Assembly: GCA_031459935.1 (NCBI GenBank)
Contig: JAVKHN010000006.1
Span: 1 to 64,000, forward strand
Direction of reading: 5' to 3'
From: Sysuimicrobium calidum
GTDB taxonomy: Bacteria; Sysuimicrobiota; Sysuimicrobiia; Sysuimicrobiales; Sysuimicrobiaceae
Length of the DNA stretch: 64,000 nt
Below the pieces are notes generated by a model. It was not told the origin of the DNA and made no database searches. It was given only the letters and a program-made list of their open reading frames with translations. The position numbers were made by a program, and so were the translations under genes. Of the stretch, positions 7,903 through 16,087 are shown in pieces. Every line of letters begins with the position of its first letter. Within the stretch, counting starts at the first letter, position 1.

Positions 7903-9215
7903 TGCGGATCCTGCGCCTGTGGGAGATCCCGACCACGGAACTGCGCCGCCTGGTGGGCCGGTCTCAGGGTTGGGTGCTCTCCGAGGAGGTCACCCGCACC
8001 GTCCGGGCCATCCTGGAGGATGTCCGGAACCGAGGAGACGAGGCGGTGCTGGAGGCCACCCGCCGCTTCGACGGGGTGGACCTCTCCCCCGATCGGTTGC
8101 GGGTGGACCGCTCGGAGATCCGGGCCGCGTACGAACAGGTGGATGCAGGGGTCCGGGCCGCCCTGGAGACCGCCATCGCCCGGGTGCGGCGCTTCAGCGA
8201 GTGGCTGCGGCCTCCCCAGGAGCAGGTGGAGGAGCTGGAGCCGGGTCTCCGGGTCGGGATACGCATTACCCCGCTGGCCTCTGTGGGTGCGTACATTCCC
8301 TCCGGAAAGGGCAGCTTCCCCTCCACGGTGGTGACCATGGTCGGTCCCGCGGTGGTGGCGGGCGTGGAGGAGATCGCGCTCCTGGTGCCGCCCCGATCGG
8401 GAGGGTCTGTGGACCCCGCCACCCTGGTGGCGGCAGATCTCCTGGGCATCGAGCGGATCTATCGAGCCAACGGTCCCGCGGGCATCGCGGCCTTGGCAGT
8501 GGGGACCGCCACCTTTCCCCGGGTGGAGGCGGTGGTGGGACCGGGGAACCCGTACGTGGTCGCCATGCAGATGCTGGTGCAGACCCTGGGCGTGCGAATG
8601 CTGGCACTCCTGGGCCCCACCGAGATCGTGGTGCTGGCGGACCACGAGGCGGATCCGTACCTGGTGGCCCTGGATCTTCTCAATGAGGCGGAGCACGGAA
8701 GCGACTCCGCCGCCCTCCTCGTCACCCCTTCCGAAGCCCTCGCCCGGGAGGTCCACGGACGCCTTCAGACCCTGGTGGAACGCCTTCCCGAACCCCGCCG
8801 CACCTACGCCCGGGATGCCCTCTCGGATCTTGGCGGGATCCTCGTCACCCGGGACCTGGAAGAGGCGGTGGCGTTCGTGAACCTCTACGCGCCGGAGCAC
8901 CTGGTGATCCATGCCCGGGAGGCGTGGGAGCTGTTGCGGGGGGTGCGGCATGCGGGGGAGATCCTCCTCGGGCCCCACACACCGCCGAGCGCCGCCAACT
9001 ACGCCATCGGAGTCCCCGCAGCCCTGCCCACGGGCGGAGCCAGCCGGTTCACCTCCGCGGTCACCGTGTGGACGTACCTGAAGATCTCCTCCGTGGCCCA
9101 GCTGAACGGGGAAGCCCTGGCACGGTTGCGGTCGGTGGTGGAGCGCCTGGGGCACTACGAAGGGTTTCCCGCCCACGTGATGAGCGTGCGGGAACGGGGG
9201 AGGCTTGGGCCGTGA
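7902..9215 (+). CDS. hisD: histidinol dehydrogenase
   Basis: Zinc enzyme (437 aa) that oxidises L-histidinol to L-histidine with two NAD+. Family landmarks are GAYIPSGKGSFPST, VVGPGNPYVVAMQ, ALLGPTEIVVLADHEADP and the zinc/catalytic stretch LLNEAEHGSDSAALL. The late SAANYAIGVPAALPTGG is also typical. It starts with the ATG that overlaps the hisG stop and ends in a GTGA overlap with hisC, so translation is probably coupled through the operon. Confidence 0.96.
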   Translation: MRILRLWEIPTTELRRLVGRSQGWVLSEEVTRTVRAILEDVRNRGDEAVLEATRRFDGVDLSPDRLRVDRSEIRAAYEQVDAGVRAALETAIARVRRFSEWLRPPQEQVEELEPGLRVGIRITPLASVGAYIPSGKGSFPSTVVTMVGPAVVAGVEEIALLVPPRSGGSVDPATLVAADLLGIERIYRANGPAGIAALAVGTATFPRVEAVVGPGNPYVVAMQMLVQTLGVRMLALLGPTEIVVLADHEADPYLVALDLLNEAEHGSDSAALLVTPSEALAREVHGRLQTLVERLPEPRRTYARDALSDLGGILVTRDLEEAVAFVNLYAPEHLVIHAREAWELLRGVRHAGEILLGPHTPPSAANYAIGVPAALPTGGASRFTSAVTVWTYLKISSVAQLNGEALARLRSVVERLGHYEGFPAHVMSVRERGRLGP

Positions 9216-10309
9216 GGGGAATCCGGGCCCGCCCCGAGATCCAGGCCCTGCCCGAGTACCGGCTCCGGGGGCAGCAGGCGGAGGTGAAGCTCAACCAGAA
9301 CGAGCTCCCCTATGACCTCCCCGAGGAGGTCAAGCGGGAGGTGGTGGAAGCCCTGCTGCAGCGACCGTGGAACCGATATCCGCCCATGCGGGCGGAGCGG
9401 CTGCGGGAGCTTCTTGCGGCCACAAGCGGCCTACCGGAGGACCAGATCGTCCTCGCGAACGGTTCCAACGAGGCCATTCTGGGCCTGCTCCAGGCCTTCG
9501 CCGCATCCGGCGTGGTGGTGTTGCCGCAGCCAGGCTACTCCATGGCCCGCCCCCTCGCGGTGGTGGCGGGAGCGGAGGTGCGGGAGATCCCGCTTCGGCC
9601 GGACCTCACCCTGGACCCTGAGGCGGTGGCCGCGGCCGCCCGCGACGCCCGCGTGATCTTCCTCGCGTCCCCCAACAACCCCACGGGACGGGCCGTTCCC
9701 CGGGAGGAGATCGCCTGGATCGCAGCGCGTACGGAGGCCCTGGTGGTGGTGGACGAGGCCTACTGGGGCTTCTTCCCGGACCATGCCCGCAACCTGGTGG
9801 GCACGCCCGAGTACGAGCGGCACACCGCGGTGGGGTTGCTGGGGGAATTCCCCAACCTGGCGGTGGTGCGCACGGCCTCGAAGGCCTTTGGCCTCGCAGG
9901 CGCCCGGGTGGGATGGGTGATGGGAAGCCGGGAGCTCAGCTCCGTGCTCCTCCGAACCCTTCCGCCGTACAACCTGGACGTGTTCGCGCAGCTCGCGGTG
10001 GAGGCGGTGGCCCAGCGTCCCGAGCTCATCCGGTCCCGCATCGCGCGGATCGTGGCGGAGCGTGAGCGGGTATTCGCAGAGCTTCGGGCCATGGGGGTGC
10101 GGGTGTACCCCAGCGACGCCAACTTCCTTCTGTTCCGGTGCAGGGATGCCTCCGCGGTCTTCGAGCACCTGGCCGCGCGAGGGGTCCTGGTGCGGGACGT
10201 CTCCCACTACCCGCAGCTGGAAGGGTGTCTCCGCGTCACCATCGGGACGCCGGAGGAGAATGACCGGTTCCTGCGCGCCCTCCGGACGTGCAGGGAGGTG
10301 ACGGAGTGA
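9212..10309 (+). CDS. hisC: histidinol-phosphate aminotransferase
   Basis: Fold-type I PLP enzyme (365 aa) converting imidazole-acetol phosphate and glutamate to histidinol phosphate and 2-oxoglutarate. KLNQNELPYDLPEEV at the N-terminus is the family substrate-binding element. The fold is supported by NGSNEAILGLLQAF, FLASPNNPTGR, VVDEAYWGF and the PLP lysine in TASKAFGLAGARVGW (Lys224). The GTG at 9212 overlaps the hisD stop (GTGA). The next gene starts in the same manner. Confidence 0.95.
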   Translation: MRGIRARPEIQALPEYRLRGQQAEVKLNQNELPYDLPEEVKREVVEALLQRPWNRYPPMRAERLRELLAATSGLPEDQIVLANGSNEAILGLLQAFAASGVVVLPQPGYSMARPLAVVAGAEVREIPLRPDLTLDPEAVAAAARDARVIFLASPNNPTGRAVPREEIAWIAARTEALVVVDEAYWGFFPDHARNLVGTPEYERHTAVGLLGEFPNLAVVRTASKAFGLAGARVGWVMGSRELSSVLLRTLPPYNLDVFAQLAVEAVAQRPELIRSRIARIVAERERVFAELRAMGVRVYPSDANFLLFRCRDASAVFEHLAARGVLVRDVSHYPQLEGCLRVTIGTPEENDRFLRALRTCREVTE

Positions 10310-10884
10310 GGGAGGCAGAGGCGGCGCGGACCACCGCGGAAACCCGGGTGCGGGTCCACCTCCGGCTCGACGGGATCGGGGAACACCGGATCTGCACGAA
10401 CGTGCCCTTCCTGGACCACCTCCTCGCCCAGTGGGCGCGGCACGGCCGGTTCGACCTGACGGTGGAGGCGACTGGGGACCTGGAGGTGGATGCGCACCAC
10501 ACCGTGGAGGACGTGGGGATCGTGCTGGGAGCTGCCTTTCGCCAGGCCCTGGGGGACGGAGCGGGAATCGCCCGGTTCAGCAGCCTCCACGCGGCCATGG
10601 ACGAGGCCCTGGTGCTGTGCGCGGTAGACATCAGCGGGCGCAGCTACCTCCACTACGACGTGCGGTTCCCGGCCCCGTACTTGGGAAGCTTCTCTACCGA
10701 GCTCGTGGAGGAGTTCTGGCGGGCATTCGTTTCGCACGCCCGCATCACCCTGCATCTCGTGCTCCTGCACGGCCGAAACACCCACCACATCGCGGAGGCC
10801 CTGTTCAAGGGATGCGGGGTGGTGTTGGGCCAGGCGGTACGGGTGGTGGGAGGGGGTGTCCCCTCCACCAAGGGGGTTCTGTAG
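10306..10884 (+). CDS. hisB: imidazoleglycerol-phosphate dehydratase
   Basis: Manganese-dependent dehydratase (192 aa) making imidazole-acetol phosphate. The metal-binding histidine motifs are visible: PFLDHLLAQWARHGRFDL, DAHHTVEDVGIVLG and, at the C-terminus, GRNTHHIAEALFKG. Only the dehydratase domain is present. There is no N-terminal HAD histidinol-phosphatase domain as in enterobacterial HisB, so that activity must come from another protein. The GTG at 10306 overlaps the hisC stop. Confidence 0.95.
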   Translation: MREAEAARTTAETRVRVHLRLDGIGEHRICTNVPFLDHLLAQWARHGRFDLTVEATGDLEVDAHHTVEDVGIVLGAAFRQALGDGAGIARFSSLHAAMDEALVLCAVDISGRSYLHYDVRFPAPYLGSFSTELVEEFWRAFVSHARITLHLVLLHGRNTHHIAEALFKGCGVVLGQAVRVVGGGVPSTKGVL

Positions 10885-11495
10885 TGCGGGCCGCGGTGGT
10901 GGACTACGGCGCGGGGAACCTGCGGAGCGTGGGGCGGGCCCTGGAGCACGTTGGCTTCCAGACGCGCCTGGTGACCCGCCCGGAGGAGTTGGAGGGAGAG
11001 GAGGTGATCGTCCTCCCGGGCGTGGGAGCTTTCGGCCCTGCGGTGCACCGTTTGCGGGAAGCGGGATTTGTGGACGCGCTGCGCGCGGAGGTGGAAAGGG
11101 GCCGGTGGCTGGTGGGTCTGTGCCTGGGGATGCAGCTCCTGTTCGAGGAGAGTGAGGAGGAGGGCAGGCACGAGGGACTGGGATTCCTGCGGGGCCGCGT
11201 GGTGCGGCTCCCGGCGGGGCTGAAGGTCCCGCACATGGGGTGGAATACCCTGGAGTTCGATCAGCCCTCGCCCATCACGGCCGCGATTCGGCCCGGGAGT
11301 CACGTGTACTTCGTGCACTCCTACTATGTCCTCGCAGAACCCTCTCAGGTGGTGGCCTGGACCGAATACGGCGTCCGGATCCCCGCCATCGTAGCCTTCG
11401 ACCGGGTGGTGGGGTTTCAGTTCCATCCGGAGAAAAGCAGCCGGGTGGGGCTCGCCCTGCTGAGAGGCCTGCGGGAAGCGGTCCGCGTATTATGA
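10884..11495 (+). CDS. hisH: imidazole glycerol phosphate synthase, glutaminase subunit
   Basis: Class I glutamine amidotransferase (203 aa) that delivers ammonia to HisF. VVDYGAGNLRSV opens the protein. The nucleophile elbow GLCLGMQLLFE carries Cys80, and the catalytic His/Glu pair sits in GFQFHPEKS near the C-terminus. The GTG at 10884 shares its first base with the hisB stop, and the end overlaps the hisA ATG. Confidence 0.96.
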   Translation: MRAAVVDYGAGNLRSVGRALEHVGFQTRLVTRPEELEGEEVIVLPGVGAFGPAVHRLREAGFVDALRAEVERGRWLVGLCLGMQLLFEESEEEGRHEGLGFLRGRVVRLPAGLKVPHMGWNTLEFDQPSPITAAIRPGSHVYFVHSYYVLAEPSQVVAWTEYGVRIPAIVAFDRVVGFQFHPEKSSRVGLALLRGLREAVRVL

Positions 11496-12202
11496 GGATC
11501 CTGCCTGCCGTGGATCTCCTGGAGGGCCGCGTGGTGCGGCTGCGACAGGGGGACTACCGACAAGCCACGGTGTACGGGGAGGATCCCGTGGAGGTAGCCC
11601 GGCGGTGGCGGGCCGAGGGGGCGGAATGGCTGCACGTGGTGGACCTGGACGGAGCCCGATGGGGCATACCCCGGCACCTGGCGGTGGTGGCCCGCATCGT
11701 TGCGGAGGGCGTGCACGTGCAGCTCGGGGGCGGACTGCGGCGAGAGGAGGATCTCGCTCGGGCCTTTGAGGCGGGCGTGGCCCGGGTGGTGCTGGGCACC
11801 GCGGCCCTGCGGGACCTCCGGTGGTTGGAGCAAATGACGGTCCGGTTCGGGGACCGGATCGCGGTGGCTCTGGATGTGCGGGAGGGAAGGGTGATGGTGG
11901 GAGGCTGGCAGGAGGAGGCACCGCTGCCTTTTGAGAGGGCGGCTTTGCGGTGCCTGGAGGCAGGAGTGCAGCGACTCGTGGTGACGGACGTACAGGTGGA
12001 CGGGATGCTGGCAGGACCCAACCTGGACCTCCTCCGCCGCGCGGTGGCCTTGGGAGTGCCCGTCCTGGCTTCAGGCGGCATTCGGAGCACGGAGGATCTC
12101 CGGGCCTTGCGGAGACTCGGGGTGGAGGGGGCGATTGTGGGCCGGGCCATCTACGAGGGCACCCTTTCGGTCTCCGAGGCGTTGCGGGTGGCTCGGGAGT
12201 AG
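11492..12202 (+). CDS. hisA: ProFAR isomerase
   Basis: Half-barrel-duplicated (beta/alpha)8 isomerase (236 aa) acting on ProFAR. ILPAVDLLEGRVVRLRQGDY with its catalytic aspartate opens the chain. QLGGGLRREEDL, VTDVQVDGMLAGPN and VLASGGIRSTEDL are the usual phosphate-binding and catalytic loops. Nothing suggests the dual-function PriA of actinobacteria, but this was not tested. ATGA overlap with hisH; a 6-base gap to hisF. Confidence 0.94.
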   Translation: MRILPAVDLLEGRVVRLRQGDYRQATVYGEDPVEVARRWRAEGAEWLHVVDLDGARWGIPRHLAVVARIVAEGVHVQLGGGLRREEDLARAFEAGVARVVLGTAALRDLRWLEQMTVRFGDRIAVALDVREGRVMVGGWQEEAPLPFERAALRCLEAGVQRLVVTDVQVDGMLAGPNLDLLRRAVALGVPVLASGGIRSTEDLRALRRLGVEGAIVGRAIYEGTLSVSEALRVARE

Positions 12203-12208
12203 GGCGGG

Positions 12209-12979
12209 ATGCTCGCCAGGCGCGTCATCCCCTGTCTGGATGTAGACGCGGGCCGCGTGGTGAAGGGCGTACGGTTCGTGGACCTGCAGGACGCGGGAGA
12301 TCCCGTGGAGCTCGCGGCTTTCTACGACCGGGAGGGGGCCGATGAACTGGTGTTCCTGGACATCACCGCCTCCGCAGAAGGGCGTCCCATCCTGGAGGAA
12401 GTGGTGCGCAGGACCGCGAGCCAGGTGTTCATCCCGCTCACCGTGGGAGGCGGCATCCGCTCCGTGGAGGACGTGCGCCGGATGCTGCGGGCGGGGGCGG
12501 ACAAGGTGGCGATAAACACCGCGGCGGTGCGGCAGCCAGCACTCGTGCGGGAGGCGGCCCGCATTTTCGGATCGCAGTGTGTGGTGGTGGCCATCGATGC
12601 CCGGCGGCGGGCTCCGGGGCGATGGGAGGTCTATACGCACGGAGGCCGGGTGCCCACGGATCTGGATGCGGTCGCCTGGGCCCGGGAGGTGGAACGGCTG
12701 GGCGCGGGGGAAATCCTGCTCACCAGCATGGACCGGGACGGGACCACGGAGGGATTCGATCTCGAACTCACCCGGTCCGTGAGCGAGGCGGTGGGGATCC
12801 CCGTGATCGCCTCAGGCGGAGCAGGACGGCCCGCGCACTTCGTGGAGGTGCTCACGGAGGGGAAGGCCGATGCGGCCCTCGCGGCCTCCATTTTCCACTT
12901 CGGGCAGGTGCGGATCCGCGAGGTGAAAGCCGCGCTTTCGGCTGCGGGAATTCCGGTTCGCATGGATGGAAGGGGATGA
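12209..12979 (+). CDS. hisF: imidazole glycerol phosphate synthase, cyclase subunit
   Basis: Cyclase partner of HisH (256 aa) that uses ammonia and PRFAR to make imidazole glycerol phosphate and AICAR. RVIPCLDVDAGRVVKGVRF carries the N-terminal catalytic aspartate. VGGGIRSVEDVRRML, GADKVAINTAAV, VVVAIDARR with the second catalytic aspartate, and IASGGAGRPAHF follow. The stop overlaps the hisIE start as ATGA. Confidence 0.96.
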   Translation: MLARRVIPCLDVDAGRVVKGVRFVDLQDAGDPVELAAFYDREGADELVFLDITASAEGRPILEEVVRRTASQVFIPLTVGGGIRSVEDVRRMLRAGADKVAINTAAVRQPALVREAARIFGSQCVVVAIDARRRAPGRWEVYTHGGRVPTDLDAVAWAREVERLGAGEILLTSMDRDGTTEGFDLELTRSVSEAVGIPVIASGGAGRPAHFVEVLTEGKADAALAASIFHFGQVRIREVKAALSAAGIPVRMDGRG

Positions 12980-13611
12980 AACCGCGGACACTCGTCTACG
13001 ACGACCGGGGCCTCGTTCCCGTGGTGGTCCAGGACCGGCGGACGGGGGAGGTGCTCATGCTGGCCTACGCGAATGCGGAGGCCGTGGAGCGCACCCGGGC
13101 CACGGGCTTTGCCCACTTCTGGTCACGGTCCCGGAACGCCCTGTGGATGAAGGGTGAGACCTCGGGGAACCGGCTGCGGGTGAGTCAGATCCTTGTGGAC
13201 TGTGACACGGACGCCCTGCTGTATGTGGTGGAACCCGAAGGTCCCACCTGCCACCTGGGGGAACGCACCTGCTTCCACCGGGACCTGGAGGGGGAGCGAG
13301 CCAGTTCCCCGGCGGGAATCCTCTCGGACCTCGCCGCCCTTATCGCCCACCGGGCCGCGCATCCCGTGGAGGGCTCGTACACCTCGGATCTGCTGCGGGA
13401 TCATCCTGCACGATTGCGGGAGAAGGTCTACGAGGAAGCCGCGGAGGTAGCGCGGGCCGCGCGGGAGGAGGGGCGGGAGCGCCTTGCGGAGGAGGCCGCA
13501 GACCTCCTGTACCACCTGCTGGTTCTCCTCCAGCGGAGCGGTGCCGCATGGGAGGAGGTGCTGGATCGGTTGATCCGACGCCGCACCCGGGGAGCCCGAC
13601 CGGGCTCGTAA
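12976..13611 (+). CDS. hisIE: bifunctional phosphoribosyl-AMP cyclohydrolase / phosphoribosyl-ATP pyrophosphatase
   Basis: Fused enzyme (211 aa) for histidine steps 2 and 3. The HisI half (about residues 1-115) shows VLMLAYANAEAV, KGETSGNRLRV and the zinc-site motifs DCDTDALLY and CHLGERTCF. The HisE half has LREKVYEEAAEVARAA and EEAADLLYHLLVLL, the MazG-like acidic metal sites. It completes the set Z-G-D-C-B-H-A-F-IE. The next gene starts 13 bases downstream, so transcription probably continues. Confidence 0.95.
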   Translation: MKPRTLVYDDRGLVPVVVQDRRTGEVLMLAYANAEAVERTRATGFAHFWSRSRNALWMKGETSGNRLRVSQILVDCDTDALLYVVEPEGPTCHLGERTCFHRDLEGERASSPAGILSDLAALIAHRAAHPVEGSYTSDLLRDHPARLREKVYEEAAEVARAAREEGRERLAEEAADLLYHLLVLLQRSGAAWEEVLDRLIRRRTRGARPGS

Positions 13612-13624
13612 CGCTTGGAGAGGC

Positions 13625-14356
13625 ATGCGGTACGCCATCCTCTCCGACATCCATGCGAATCTGGACGCCCTGGAGACGGTGCTCCAGGACCTCCGGGGTC
13701 AGAGGGTGGACCGCGTGGTGTGCCTGGGGGATTTCGTGGGCTACGGGCCGGAACCCAACGAGTGCGTGGAGCACCTCCGTCCCATGCTGCACCTGGCCCT
13801 GGTGGGCAACCACGACCTCGCGGCCATCGGACGGCTGAATCCCGAGCGGTTCAACATTTTCGCCCGCATGGCCATCGAGTGGACCCGCCAGCGGCTTGCA
13901 CCGTCCGTTCGCGCGTACCTCGCCTCCCTTCCCCCCCGGGCGGAGGGGGATGGTGTCCTGTTCGTCCACGGAAGTCCCCGGGATCCCGTGGAGGAGTACG
14001 TCCTGGATCCCGTGACCGCGGACGAGAACTTCCGGTCTGAGCCCTTTGACATCTGCTTTTTCGGGCATTCCCACCTGCCCGTGTGGTTTCTCCACAACGG
14101 CGTTCGCACCGCCATGCGCCACCTCCCCCCGAATGCCCCTGTGCACCTGGAGGAGGGGATGCGGCACCTGGTGAACGTGGGGAGCGTGGGACAGCCCAGG
14201 GACGGGGATCCCAGAGCCGCCTACCTCATCTATGACGCGGAGGCCCGGACGATGGAGCTCCGACGGATTGTGTATCCCATCGAGGTGGTGCAGCAGAAGA
14301 TGCGGGCCGCGGAACTCCCCCGACCCCTGTGGGCACGTCTGGCAGAGGGACGCTAG
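13625..14356 (+). CDS. calcineurin-like metallophosphoesterase (YfcE/MJ0936-like)
   Basis: Dimetal phosphoesterase (243 aa). All five family metal motifs are present in order: SDIHANLDALE, CLGDFVGYGP, LVGNHDLA, FVHGSP and GHSHLPVW. The substrate cannot be read from sequence; related proteins act on phosphodiesters. It lies 13 bases after hisIE and one base before the next gene, so it belongs to the histidine transcription unit. That unit lacks any known histidinol-phosphate phosphatase (no PHP, HAD or IMPase-type gene), so this protein is a candidate for the missing activity. That is inference from position only. Confidence 0.85.
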   Translation: MRYAILSDIHANLDALETVLQDLRGQRVDRVVCLGDFVGYGPEPNECVEHLRPMLHLALVGNHDLAAIGRLNPERFNIFARMAIEWTRQRLAPSVRAYLASLPPRAEGDGVLFVHGSPRDPVEEYVLDPVTADENFRSEPFDICFFGHSHLPVWFLHNGVRTAMRHLPPNAPVHLEEGMRHLVNVGSVGQPRDGDPRAAYLIYDAEARTMELRRIVYPIEVVQQKMRAAELPRPLWARLAEGR

Positions 14357-14357
14357 C

Positions 14358-14909
14358 ATGCGGATCTATACCCGTACGGGGGACGGAGGGCGGACGGCCC
14401 TGTGGGGGGGCGAACGGGTGTGGAAGGACCATCCCCGGGTGGAGGCGTACGGGACCGTGGATGAGTTGTGCAGTGTCCTCGGCGTGGTGCGCAGGTTGCT
14501 GCCCGGTGAAGAACTCCCGGGATGGTTCGGACGGATCCAGGAGACCCTCTATTGCATCGCTGCGGAGCTCGCGGCGCCGCACCCGAAGGAAGGGCGGACT
14601 CCCCGCCTGGCTGGGGGCTCCGTGGAGGAGCTGGAGCACTGGATCGATCAGCTGAGTGCGGACCTGCCCCCGATCCAGTCCTTTCTCCTCCCCGGGGGGA
14701 CGGAGGCGGGAGCGTGGCTCCACCTGGCCCGGGCGGTGGCCCGGCGGGCGGAGCGGCGGGTGGTGACCCTGGCCCGCCAGGAGCCCCTGAATCCCGAGAT
14801 CCTCCGCTACCTGAACCGGCTGAGCGACCTCCTGTTCGTGGCCGCCCGATGGGTGAACTTCCGGGCGGGCGTACCGGAACGTCCCTGGCCCCGCGAGCCC
14901 CGTCCCTGA
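14358..14909 (+). CDS. ATP:cob(I)alamin adenosyltransferase, PduO type
   Basis: Transfers the adenosyl group of ATP to cob(I)alamin to form coenzyme B12 (183 aa). PduO-family signatures are TRTGDGGRTALWGGERVWK at the N-terminus with the ATP-binding TGDGG loop, VEAYGTVDEL, and the C-terminal ARAVARRAERRVVTL and LNRLSDLLFVAARW. The ATG at 14358 is one base after the preceding stop. No other cobalamin gene is in the window. A strong hairpin lies 9 bases after its stop, so it is probably the last gene of the histidine transcription unit. Confidence 0.93.
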   Translation: MRIYTRTGDGGRTALWGGERVWKDHPRVEAYGTVDELCSVLGVVRRLLPGEELPGWFGRIQETLYCIAAELAAPHPKEGRTPRLAGGSVEELEHWIDQLSADLPPIQSFLLPGGTEAGAWLHLARAVARRAERRVVTLARQEPLNPEILRYLNRLSDLLFVAARWVNFRAGVPERPWPREPRP

Positions 14910-14917
14910 CCTCCTGG

Positions 14918-14943
14918 CCCCGGAGGGGTTGCTCCCTCCGGGG
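14918..14943 (+). terminator. perfect 10-bp hairpin closing the histidine transcription unit
   Basis: CCCCGGAGGG at 14918-14927 pairs perfectly with CCCTCCGGGG at 14934-14943 around the loop GTTGCT. There is no U-tract after it, so it could be an intrinsic terminator of the GC-rich, U-poor kind or a 3' stabilising structure. Its position right after the last gene favours an end-of-transcript role. Confidence 0.5.
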
Positions 14944-14983
14944 GAGTAGATTATTCTCTACACAAACGTAGCAAGAGATTTAC

Positions 14984-14989
14984 TTATAA
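14984..14989 (+). promoter_or_regulatory. -10 element suggesting a leaderless ArsR-type mRNA
   Basis: TTATAA lies 8 bases before the ATG at 14997, in an AT-rich patch that stands out from its surroundings. Transcription from it would start at or next to the ATG. No ribosome-binding site is visible upstream of that ATG. The -35 region is poor. Confidence 0.35.
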
Positions 14990-14996
14990 GGCGCCA

Positions 14997-16082
14997 ATGG
15001 GCCGGGAGATTCTGCTCTCGCCACCCCGCACGGAGCCGCACCTCCGGGTGGAGGCGTCCCCCGTGTACGATTTCCTCGCTGCTCTCTTTGTGGTCTACCA
15101 CCATGGACGATCTCTGGAATTCGACGTTTCGGAAGAGTGGATCCGCCGGGCACGCCGGGCTCTGGGCTCCCGCTTGCTCCGGGACCTGGCGCGGTTCGCG
15201 GGCCCGCGGGCCTTCTTCCTGTCCCTGGTGACCCTTCTGGATCGTCACGTGGCGGAGGCCAGCGTACCGGCCTTCGTGGAGCAGGTGGCCCGGCTGCCCG
15301 CGGAGGAGCTCGTGCTCCTGCTGCTCACGAGCACACCCGCGGCCCGCCCGGCCAGACCGTACCTGTGCGAGATTCTGACCGCCCGGTCTGGCCCGACCCG
15401 GACCGCTCTGCGACGGTTCGCACGGGCCTTTCCGCAGGAGCTGGGGCGGCGGGAGGCGGTGGCTCTGGCCCGTCGGGATCCCCGGGAGGTGCAGGAAGGA
15501 CTGGTGTGGCTTCTGCGCCGCTTCTACCAGGCAGCCTACGCGCCGGAGGAGAAGCGGATCCTTCCCCTGTTGCAGCAGGATGCAGCGCGCAAACGGGAGC
15601 GTGCACGGTGCCTTACGCCCCAGAGATTCGTGGAGGAGGCCACGGGAGGGCTCGTCCTGGATCCCACGGCGGTGTCCGAGGTGGTCGTGGCTCCCTCCCA
15701 TTTCGTGCAGCCCTACAACCTCGTGGTGGATCACGGAGGGATCCGCACGTACATCACCCCCCTCACGGGGGGAGCGGCCCCGGACACCCTGGAAGCGGTC
15801 CGACGGGTGGCAAAGGCGCTCGCGGACGAATCCCGCCTTCGGATCCTGCGTCTGCTGGCGGAACGGGCTATGTACACCCAGCAGATCGCCGAGGCTCTGG
15901 GCACCAGCCACGTCACCGTGCTCCACCACCTGGCCGTCCTGCGGGCCGCGCGGCTCATCCGGGTGGTGGAGCGTCAGCAGACCCGCTGGTATATCTTCCA
16001 CCCGCAGGGCCTAGAATCCCTTCTCACCCACCTGCGGGCGCTTCTTCGGTCCCCTTCCGCGCAGGCCGGAGACCTCTCCTGA
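14997..16082 (+). CDS. ArsR-family winged-helix regulator with large N-terminal domain
   Basis: Transcription regulator of 361 aa. The C-terminal third is an ArsR-type winged helix: VAKALADESRLRILRLLAER, then the recognition helix MYTQQIAEALGTSHVTVLHHLAVLRAA and a wing with RQQTRWYIFHP. The long N-terminal part (about residues 1-260) resembles the extra domain (DUF5937-like) found on some ArsR regulators; its ligand is unknown and no cysteine metal site is visible. It lies 5 bases upstream of an MFS exporter, so it probably controls that gene. The start is the first ATG after the -10-like patch and lacks a ribosome-binding site. Confidence 0.8.
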   Translation: MGREILLSPPRTEPHLRVEASPVYDFLAALFVVYHHGRSLEFDVSEEWIRRARRALGSRLLRDLARFAGPRAFFLSLVTLLDRHVAEASVPAFVEQVARLPAEELVLLLLTSTPAARPARPYLCEILTARSGPTRTALRRFARAFPQELGRREAVALARRDPREVQEGLVWLLRRFYQAAYAPEEKRILPLLQQDAARKRERARCLTPQRFVEEATGGLVLDPTAVSEVVVAPSHFVQPYNLVVDHGGIRTYITPLTGGAAPDTLEAVRRVAKALADESRLRILRLLAERAMYTQQIAEALGTSHVTVLHHLAVLRAARLIRVVERQQTRWYIFHPQGLESLLTHLRALLRSPSAQAGDLS

Positions 16083-16087
16083 GGGCC

